DNA of 64,000 nt from Marisa cornuarietis (Eukaryota; Mollusca; Gastropoda; Architaenioglossa; Ampullariidae), in assembly GCA_004794655.1 (NCBI GenBank), contig SMMW01000638.1, positions 62,001 to 126,000 of the forward strand, given 5' to 3'. The notes beneath the pieces are model-generated. The model made no database searches. It was not told the origin of the DNA and saw only the letters and a list, made by a program, of their open reading frames with translations. Of this stretch, positions 55,870-64,000 are shown piece by piece. Each line of letters begins with the position of its first letter. Position 1 is the stretch's first letter. The position numbers and the translations under genes are program-made.

Positions 55870-57550
55870 CTGTTGTTACTTAAACGGGTTGACTGTGCTG
55901 TATAACAATTACTTGTCCTTAATGTGCAGGTATTCTGTCTTGCTTTTGCTCATTACTAATAATGAAAATTCAGCTTGCACATTTTATATGGGTCTATACG
56001 AGTCGGTACGAGTATTCTGTGACTGGTGATTGTGACCAACTCGACTGTCAGCCTGTCTCTGTAGTTGGAGACATGTGCAGCAACAGACAACAAAAATGCC
56101 AAGATGTTCGCCACTTAGGCCTAAGTTATAGGGCAGTGAGTGGTTACATGGGAAAGCACGGCGCCTCTTATAATTATAAACACATACAATGTATTATATT
56201 TACCTCTCTTAGTCAGACCGTTCGTACGTTGATATCAACCAACCATCTTTTAATTTTCGATAACACAGCAGCCACCAGTACTTACACTGAACACTTACAG
56301 TGAACAGAGCCGTCTGATATGGTCTGTCTCTTGTTATCTTTCTATCTCTATCTCTGTTTGTGATACAGTCTGTCTCTTGTTATCTTTCTGTCTCTGTCTC
56401 TATCTATGATACAGTCTGTCTCTTGTTATCTTTCTGTCTCTGTCTCTTTTTATGACACAGTCTGTCTCTTGTTATCTTTCTATCTCTGTCTCTGTTTATG
56501 ATACAGTCTGTCTCTTGTTATCTTTCTATCTCTGTCTCTGTTTATGATACAGTCTGTCTCTTGTTATCTTTCTATCTCTGTCTCTATCTATAATACAGTC
56601 TGTCTCTTGTTATCTTTCTGTCTCTATCTCTGTTTATGCTACAGTCTGTCTCTTGCTAAGTGCAATGTCGACGACGGAAGAAAAAGACTGAACAAATAAA
56701 GACCTTTTCTACGATAACCAACAGCTGTGTACATGTGTTTGAGTGAGTGTTTGAGTCATGCCAGTAAAGGTCCCATTGTACACAGAGAGCAGGTTGACGA
56801 AGATATTTTTTATTTTGTACAAGTGTTTACCCATGTCGCAACGTTTCACAGAGTTTTTGTTATCCCTGAGCCCTACAGAGCTAAAACTGCAGGAATTCAA
56901 ACACACACATCAATATAACATCTGAGAAGACCTCCTGGATAATTAAATGATATTTAAATAGCAACCCATGGCAACCAATATTAGATTTCTCGCCACCCTA
57001 ATACTCCCTACCCTATTTCCATCTTCAGACAAACAGTTCGTGCAAATATAAATATCAGTTAAAACTGACAATGAATGTGATAAATGTTCGGTCAACAGCA
57101 CTAATGATGTTTCACAAAACCTCGTCAAACCAGGATATCGGGAAAAGTAGATTACATTCACTCAGAACAAAGGAAACATTGCTCTTGTTCAATTAACAAA
57201 CATCGATAACCATGGCTACCTATAAGGACCCCGGAGGTCAGTTTTCTAGCCACAGGCGACGACTTAGCTTGCAAAACACAAACCCACAGCGATGAGCTGC
57301 GAAGTCCTTTAGCATCTTGTATGGTCACGTGACTTAGTCTGGGGTATCAGTAGTGGACAAGATGACTGTGAAGACTTATCCCGACACGTGTAGCTCGCTG
57401 ACAAGAACATGAACAACTTGTGCTTCTTCTTGTCTGCAGGGATAATGTGTCACGTGATGTCGAGATGTGAGTCCGTGCCGGAAAAGTGAAACAGATGATA
57501 CTAAACATCACTGTCGATACGACATATGAGCTGACAGTATGTGTTACAAA
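55870..57550. other. intergenic region between GPCR3 and the LINE at 57.6 kb
   Basis: Contains the 46-bp minisatellite at 56320-56655. Otherwise no gene was seen. Confidence 0.6.
56320..56655. repeat. 46-bp minisatellite (about 7 copies)
   Basis: Units with ACAGTCTGTCTCTTGTTATC followed by a CTCTGTCTCT variant stretch. Confidence 0.93.
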
Positions 57551-57556
57551 TATTCA

Positions 57557-58900
57557 CTAAAATAATAAGAGTTTGGTATTAATTATACAAGTAGCGCATA
57601 ATCACGCTCAGGAAGGAGCCTGGTCTCAGTGCCCTCAGACTAGAGGCTATGGACAGAAAATGAAGAACAGAAGGGGAAACAACCATGCAGACAAGTAATC
57701 ACAGATAAACATAAAAGACAAAACGAGGAATCGGGGAACAAACATTCAGGACTGGAGAATCTTAAATATTCACAAACAGACTTAAGCGCTTATAGTCACA
57801 GCTGTTGACAACGATGTTGATTGATGTAAGTAGTCATCCTCGTGGAACAAACGTGTTTGAGTGCACATTTACAGGATTCTATGGTGGATAGGTGGCGGAT
57901 GGGGGAAGGGAAGAGAGTTCCAGTGTCTTCAACACAGTCACTAAAACTCCTGTGACCATATGATGCTGTCCTGGTGACAGGAACAGTTAGGATACGGCCA
58001 TCAGAGGAAAAGTGGAGTTGTCTGGCCGGGATGTAAGGGATGAGAAGTTCAGAGAAATAATCAGGACCGGACTTAAAACACAGCACAGACAGTTTGTACT
58101 GAATGCGAGAACGGATGGGTAGCCAATGTAGAAAACGAAGGAGAGGAGTGACATGGTCCCGTTTCGTGGCTCTAAGCACCAGACGTGCAGCGGAGTTATG
58201 TACTCTCTGGAGTCTCTGAATGAGGGATGAGGGGCAGCCTGCTGGTAAATGTTTCAATAATCAACCCGAGATGAAACAAAGGCACAGATAAAAGTGGCGC
58301 CAGCATATGTAGGGAGAATGTGACGGATGCCACTGATCTTACAGGCCTCATAATAAAGAGACAGACAGCTGTAACTTGTTTATCATAATAGTCAGACTGA
58401 CAGACAGCTGTAACTTGTCTATCATAATAGTCAGACTGACAGACGGCTGTAACTTGTCTATCATAATAGTCAGACTGACAGACGGCTGTAACTTGTCTAT
58501 CATAATAGTCAGACTGACAGACGGCTGTAACTTGTCTATCATAATAGTCAGACTGACAGACGGCTGTAACTTGTCTATCACAATAGGCAGACTGACAGAT
58601 AGCTGTGACCTGTTTATCAAGGGTCATGTCTACAGTGACGATGTATCTGACATCTCTGATGGACGACGTGAAGATGATGTAGGTGTCGCCCACCTTGACA
58701 TACCTGGATGGACTGATGAGCGATGAAGGATTGCTTCTTCTCCAGCAGAAGAGTGCGTCCGCTTCATCGTCGTTAAGTTTCCCTTTGTTGTGTGCCATCC
58801 TGTCTGTGATCTGATTATTAAAGGCTTCAGTTGTGTTCAGACCAGAGTGACTCAGTCGGCGTGTTATCAGCAGAGGACTGACGAGAAACATAATTAGACT
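57557..58900 (-). pseudogene. L2-like LINE fragment with an internal minisatellite
   Basis: Minus strand. The upstream part reads KLNDDEADALFCW and VKVGDTYIIFTSSIRDVRYI, the RT region after the catalytic motifs, then TLDKQVTAICQSA. The last block is then repeated about seven times (58370-58610). The frame shifts and resumes at 58257 with RLQRVHNSAARLVLRATKRD and PDYFSELLIPYIPARQLHFS, ending in a 3' UTR and an AATAATAAG stub near 57560. Not functional. Its 5' end is about 200 bases upstream of GPCR4, in the opposite direction. Confidence 0.8.
58370..58612. repeat. 39-bp coding-derived minisatellite inside a LINE
   Basis: About six units GTAACTTGTCTATCATAATA plus GTCAGACTGACAGACGGCT. On the minus strand each unit is 13 codons (DRQVTAVCQSDYY), a copy of the RT segment beside it. 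Confidence 0.93.
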
Positions 58901-59100
58901 GGAATTTTTTAACTTTTGAATGTTCAGAGTTTAAATGAAAAAATGTGAAGTATCATTTGAACATATTTATCAGTAACTCCTGGGACTGCTTGCAGAAACA
59001 GCATTGTGATATGAAACTACCAGGGGAAAACTAATAGTGGTGTACAAATAATCAAAACACTGCTAATGAATGTTACACCCGACGTGAACTAGTGTTTGTG

Positions 59101-60132
59101 ATGATGAATGTCACAACCAAGTTGTCGGCTGCAGAGCACACCTCTATGACTTTCCTGGCGAGACAGGAATCAGTCGACCTGTTCTCTGAAGAAACTTTCA
59201 ACATTCTGAGCGAAGTGTTCAACGGGTACATCGCTAGCATCATCTGCGTGGTGGGTATTCCCGCCAATGTGGTCACGTGCTTGGTGTTCTGGCGCCAGGG
59301 TGTGCGGGACCGCATGAACCTCTGTCTCTTCTGTCTGGCCATGGTGGACTTGCTGTACCTGCTGGGGGCGGTCCCCCTGACTTGTGTAACCGCCTTTCTT
59401 CACATCACTCACAATGATTTCGCAGAGGAGTACAGTCTGAAGATTCTTATCTACGGCTTATGGTTAGTCTACGGGCTGCGTGCGACCTCGGGTTGTTATA
59501 ATATGATCATCGCGGTAGAAAGGTGCGTGTGTGTCGTGTTTCCACTCAAAGCCGCTTCACTCGTAGGCACTGGCACTATGGGCGTGTTGCTGGCTGTGTG
59601 TTACTTGTTAATACAGTTTGGCTACATTGTTATCCCTCTTATGTATCATGTTGTTGGCTACGATGTAGAAGGAAGGCGGCGATGGAAGTTTGTGCCAACA
59701 CAGATGTTTCTCGATAACAAAGATCTGTTTGAAACGGTAGAGTTGTCAGTCCTGACAGTGTCACTGCCAATCACAACGTTCCTCGTGGTGTCTGTCACAG
59801 CTGTCATCACCGTCATCAAGCTGACAGCAGCGCTCAAGTGGCGAGAGAAGACGAGATTCACGAGTAGAGAGAAAGCAGATCGCCAGACGGCGCTGACTAA
59901 AGTGATTCTCATCGTCTCCTTCATCTACATCTGCTCCATGACTCCTACCGTGTCGCTGTCCATCACCCGACTGGTCGTTGACGGTTTTTCACCTGAGGGT
60001 CGTTATTATTACCTGTTCATGGGAACTCACGTCATCGCCAACATTTGCCCTCTGGCCCACAGCGCCTCCAACTTCTTCATTTATTACAGTCGCTCGTCCC
60101 GGTTCAAGTCTGTCCTCACCGCCAGGTTTTAA
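59101..60132 (+). CDS. GPCR4: intronless class A 7TM receptor, gastropod chemosensory type (343 aa)
   Basis: The ATG at 59101 is preferred over the upstream in-frame GTG. N-glycosylation site MNVTTKL. TM1 GIPANVVTCLVFWRQG, TM2 LCLFCLAMVDLLYLLG, TM3 end AVERCVCVVFP, ECL2 MYHVVGYDVEGRRRWKFVPT, loop 3 KLTAALKWREKTRFTSREK, TM6 VSFIYICSMTPTVS, TM7 AHSASNFFIYYSRSSRFKSV. The tail after helix 8 is very short (LTARF). No TM3/ECL2 cysteines. The order of features and the single exon match the other three receptors. Confidence 0.9.
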   Translation: MMNVTTKLSAAEHTSMTFLARQESVDLFSEETFNILSEVFNGYIASIICVVGIPANVVTCLVFWRQGVRDRMNLCLFCLAMVDLLYLLGAVPLTCVTAFLHITHNDFAEEYSLKILIYGLWLVYGLRATSGCYNMIIAVERCVCVVFPLKAASLVGTGTMGVLLAVCYLLIQFGYIVIPLMYHVVGYDVEGRRRWKFVPTQMFLDNKDLFETVELSVLTVSLPITTFLVVSVTAVITVIKLTAALKWREKTRFTSREKADRQTALTKVILIVSFIYICSMTPTVSLSITRLVVDGFSPEGRYYYLFMGTHVIANICPLAHSASNFFIYYSRSSRFKSVLTARF

Positions 60133-62185
60133 CACACAAAACTCTACTCACATAAAGGTGAGGGACTACTACAGAAAGACAGGTATAGCAAAGGGAGATA
60201 ACAAGTAGAAGAAGTCTGGTTTTAAGCGCGACGGAGTTAATTCCCAAGAATCTCGGAGTTGATCGAATCAATTCTGTTGGCTTCTGAACTGTTCTTTGCT
60301 TTTTCCTCTACCTTTACATCTGTCTCAACATCAGCCATCGCAAATAGGCGCACGGTGGAGAAAATTAATAAAATGAGATCAAACAAAAAATCTTTTGTAT
60401 ATGATGTGTAAACATTGGTAGTTAGCTGGATGTTAAATTCAGGAACAGACTTACCGGTTTTCGATTATGACGATAATTGTTATCACGAAAGAAAGATTGT
60501 TGTGCCAAAAATCAAGGAAATCGAACGACAGGGTGACTCACTTTTTCGACGCATATGCAGTCCATCCTTTCATCTGCTGATGTCCAATGAAAATGCAGTA
60601 TATTTAACAGAGTAGCTGATGTTTTTTCAAACAGCGCAGCTGATGGTTTTTGTGTGGAGGTTGCTGTTGTGTAGGTAAGTGGGACAAGCAGTTTTCAAAA
60701 CGAACGTTTCAGATTCGATTAAAAAAAAAGATTTTTTTGTTGTTCTTCAGAAATTTTGTGCATGTGCGCGTCTTTTATATATTATCTCTCTCTCTGTGTG
60801 TTACCTTGACATGCGCATAAGGTAACTGTTACGGTCAGGGTTTAGAGGGGGGAGAGGGTAGTGTCATCCTTGTACATACCCCCAACCCTTACATGGCAAA
60901 CGTGGGTCATATAAACTCACGAGTTTATTGAGTTTATTGAGCCCCACGTGCTTGCCGTGCTAAGCTCACCCCGTGTCAAGGTGGCTGCTGGTGCCTAGCG
61001 AGCACCAAGGTACTGGCCGGAAGCGATGTGCGAAGTTAGATCCGCGGGAAGCAGAACCGTGGACATCTGCGAGGTGGGAAACGAGTGCCGAGCCACTGGG
61101 CAGCTGGCGTATTTGAGAAGAGAGCGACGTGGGACCAGGTAGTAGGGGGGCTATGAAAGGGGTTCCACCATATGATGTCAGCCCCCGGGGCTACGGGACC
61201 GCCGAGTGGATCATCTTGAGAAGTCAGCGCCGGGAGACGCTTCACCGCAGATTTTGTCCTCGACCGAGCGTGTGGACCGCCACCCTGGGGCACCCCAGTT
61301 GACCTCTGAGGGCAGTGTTGTTGGCCGACCACCGACACCATGAACTAAAGTGAAAACAGTATTCCATCTTTGAGAGATAAGAGATCATGGGGACGGTACG
61401 GGTCCGGCCTCTCGTAATCAAGTATCCGTACGGACGAAGAAACTGTGAGTAGAAACTTTATTCTGTAAATCTGTTATGTATAACTTTTATACAGGATATT
61501 ATTCAGTGAATGGTTGGTAAATAATCAAGTAGACTTTGGGTCTTTGTGAGAAACCACACCATAGTGTGGGAGTAACGAACTTTGAAATGCCAAATGTGAT
61601 GGCCAACTGTGAAGCAATGTACCACGTGGTGTGACATTCTGGAGAGAAGTGTGTTTGTTATACTTCAGTTAAATCTTTTGTTGAATATTTAGTTTGCTTA
61701 AATATAATTATTGTCACTTTGGGCGGAGAGCCCCACGAGAAAAACGATTTGTCTTGTGAGTTTGTAACGATTTCACCTCACACTGCTTACTGCATCTATA
61801 TACCTTCATCCCTTCATCCATTGCCTTACGTTCTACTCTTGTCTCTCATCTTTAAGTTGTTCAGTGTGTCTACACGTATCTCACCCTCGCCTGTTTGTTC
61901 CTAATGTTAACTCATCATTACTGCTCTGTGCAGAGAGTGCGATGTATCTTGGTCGTGATGCTGCGCATTACAAGTATACATTGTTATTATTTCTTGCACT
62001 AAATGAAGACAGAAATCTGTGATTTTAAAATGTTTTTGTTGAATGTGAACGGAAAGCGGTGGCGGATGGCGAGTGTTTTGCATGGGAGCGCGAGGGTGTG
62101 TGCGAGGGCGTGAGTGTGAGCGTCTCGTGACGGCGGCTTTTTCTTTGATGGGGCGCCATCATTGAGGGACTCCACTCCTATCAAT
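60133..62185. other. region downstream of GPCR4
   Basis: No gene recognised. A G/C-rich stretch at about 60950-61340 stands out from the AT-rich surroundings but shows no RNA or protein family; the 101-aa frame on its minus strand has no supporting features. The motif AAAGGGAGATAA occurs at about 60189-60200. Confidence 0.5.
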
Positions 62186-62193
62186 GTTGATGC

Positions 62194-62943
62194 CTAAAAG
62201 GGAGAGAGAGGACAGAGTTGTTTGTTCTGCGAGCGTGTCCTTGAATATGATGGGAGTAATCCCTGAGCGTTGGTCTTCCAGCACTCTGACTCATATATGA
62301 GGACACTGAGGGCGTTGCTCTTAAAAATCCTGATCTTTGTGTGGCTGCTGAGGCCAGTGGATCTCCAGATGGGCTTAAGCATTACAAAAGCTTGCTTGGC
62401 TTTGCTGATCCTGGTGTTGACCTCCTGTTCACAGTCACCATCTGCTGTCACTTTGCTGCCTAGGTACACAAATTCTTTTACGTCCACTAGTGGACTCCCG
62501 CTGATTGTGAGAGGGTTATTGTTTGTCATGTTGTTCCTAAGGACTTGCGTTTTTTTTAGTGTTGACTTAAGTCCTATCCTGCTGGCAGTCTTACTAAGGT
62601 TTTTGGTCTTATCTTGAAGGTCTTGGTGCCTATGGGATAGCAGTCCTAGGTCGTGGGCATAGTCTAGATCCTCCAAGACTGTGGTAAGAGTCCCCTGTAG
62701 GCCCTGTCGACTTCCCTGTGTGACTCGACGCATGAGCCAATCAATGGCCAGTGTCAACAGTATTGGTGCCAGGATGCACCCCTGTGTCCACTCTAAAGAG
62801 TTCAGTCAGCTGATTGTTGTGGATGACCTGTTATTCAAAATTTTCGTATAAGGACTTGAAGATGTTAACCAGTTTCCTTGGGATGCCATAGTGACGTAGA
62901 ATCAATCTTCCATGCAGAGGCACAGTGTAGGCTGTCGAATGCC
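62194..62943 (-). pseudogene. RTE-like LINE reverse transcriptase fragment
   Basis: Minus strand. A 187-aa frame contains TLAIDWLMRRV, LDYAHDLGLLSHRHQDLQDK (a YADD-type box with His replacing the first catalytic Asp), SRIGLKSTLKKTQVLR, VKEFVYLGSKVTADGDCEQE, RISKAKQAFVMLKPIWR and LIYESECWK. More RT is readable upstream across frameshifts (LRHYGIPRKLVNIFKSLYEN). The changed box and frameshifts mark it as dead. The TAA-tailed LINE end at 62944 cuts it on its 5' side. Confidence 0.8.
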
Positions 62944-62950
62944 TTCTCTG

Positions 62951-63015
<65 letters not shown>

Positions 63016-63245
63016 TGATGATGATAAAGATTTGTATAGCGCATGTTCACACTCATAGAAAGCATGCTGTTAGCGCTTAACGAGGAAGAGACGTGGACTA
63101 AATGGATAGAAGACTAGGGAGGGAAGAATAAACGACAGTACTGACGACAAACAGAAAACAAAGATAGAAAACACAAAAAGGCACCAAGTAACAAGAAGAG
63201 AGAAAGTAGTGATTCTGTAGAGAAAGATGGGTAGAAAATGGTAGA
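62944..63245 (-). mobile_element. 3' end of an L2-like LINE (family 2), inserted next to or in the RTE fragment
   Basis: (TAA)n at 62946-63013, then the signature TTTGTATAGCGCATGTTCAC and AGCATGCTGTTAGCGCTTAA, and about 180 bases closely matching the 3' UTR at 53396-53600 (for example GAATAAACGACAGTACTGAC). Only 3' UTR is left, as expected of a strongly 5'-truncated insertion. Confidence 0.8.
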
Positions 63246-64000
63246 TAGTTTGCTGGTCACTTCAAGTGCGCCCTGTAATAATGTTTTTCCTGTACTACAT
63301 GAACTGAGAAACTCGCGGGGTGAAGTCAACCTACAAACAGAGGAAAGGTGTCCAGCTAACGTCATTCTATGAAAATGATCTTTTTCCCTAACACTTTTCA
63401 TCACTTAAAAAAAACGAAACAGCAGGCCATGTTTGATCCCCACTCCGTGACTGGCCCTTCCCCACCCACCAACACCGCCCCAAACTCCCGCCCTTCCCCG
63501 CCACTCTGCCGACCCCTCTCCGCCCTCTACTCCCTACTCTGTGTAAGTTTCAGGTTGTATATTTTAAATTAGGGAATAGTACTATAGTGTACTGAAATTT
63601 TTTTTAGATGTTTGAAGGCGTGTGCCTTTCCGTCTAGGTTTTTTTTAAATTGTATTTTATCTCCTGTGTTTGGCCTATGCGTACCCGCTAGTCTAACTTC
63701 ACGAGGAGCGGCGACAACGACTGTGTGTCGTGTTTGTGACGGCGGAAACTTCAGACGTGGACTTGTTACCTGAAGGTTTAGTCAAAGACTTCTTTTTGCG
63801 GAGGGGGAGGGGTGCGTACAGTCATATGTTTGTTGAATAGGTAAGTCACTATTCGTTTTTTTTCTCCTGCTATTCTTTTTTTCAAAGTCAGATTTGCCTG
63901 TTGTTTGAATGTTGTGTGTATCTGCACAGACGCTGTGACAATAAGTGAAGAGAGAAAACGATGGCAGTGAAGGTTTGTGTAGCTGGTAACCACGTGAGGC
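63246..64000. other. right edge of the window
   Basis: No gene or known repeat recognised. A C-rich patch lies at about 63460-63530. Confidence 0.5.

Noticed and set aside
53653..58257. Host genes for the ELLIPY/HLP-type proteins at 53.7 and 57.8-58.3 kb
   Set aside because: They match the C-terminal part of L2-like reverse transcriptases and are followed by the LINE 3' signature and a TAA tail.
61036..61341. 101-aa minus-strand protein in the GC-rich island
   Set aside because: No domain, no conserved pattern; long frames are expected by chance in GC-rich DNA.

Overview
The window looks like nuclear DNA of a mollusc, most likely a marine gastropod. It has spliced genes with GT-AG introns, very dense mini- and microsatellites, tRNA-derived SINEs, several kinds of non-LTR retrotransposon, and an expanded family of intronless 7TM receptors of the gastropod chemosensory type. 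Nothing suggests a prokaryote or a virus. The species was not identified.

Left part (1-23.1 kb). A 3.2-kb satellite with a 40-bp unit opens the window. After it come four same-direction (minus strand) members of one gene family, reading from high to low coordinates. Gene A (18957-23049, 712 aa) and gene B (11299-16896, 1016 aa) can be assembled exon by exon with matching splice phases. Both encode N-terminal RING - B-box - coiled coil - C-terminal C1q domain. This is a TRIM-like E3 ligase body with a C1q domain where SPRY or NHL usually sits, and no signal peptide or collagen stalk. Gene C (5074-8525) has a two-exon RING and a B-box but no visible coiled coil or C1q. Gene D shows only its first RING exon (3751-3894) before the satellite. 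Gene A has a RING zinc ligand changed (Cys to Tyr).

Right part (25-60 kb). Four intronless rhodopsin-like GPCRs lie on the plus strand (25424, 34379, 50827, 59101; 343-382 aa). They share long stretches of almost identical DNA in TM1-TM2 and TM3-TM4, while their termini and extracellular parts differ. The DNA downstream of receptors 1 and 2 is a recognisable duplication (about 28.0-32.2 kb versus 38.1-46.2 kb). Each copy gained its own minisatellites, and copy 2 is interrupted by a complete LINE (42100-46135) with an intact 1137-aa endonuclease/reverse transcriptase and a likely 8-bp target-site duplication.

Mobile DNA elsewhere includes fragments of a second L2-like LINE family (32.6, 53.3-53.9, 57.6-58.9 and 62.9-63.2 kb), RTE-like remnants (46.7-47.4 and 62.2-62.9 kb), another decayed reverse transcriptase (26.96-27.25 kb), two tRNA-derived SINE families, a 5S rRNA-like fragment, and a 1.4-kb element with terminal inverted repeats (9501-10878). 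Most long open frames outside the genes are translations of minisatellites. The two halves read as two independent, locally expanding receptor/effector families, one intracellular and one on the cell surface. No functional link between them can be seen in the sequence.
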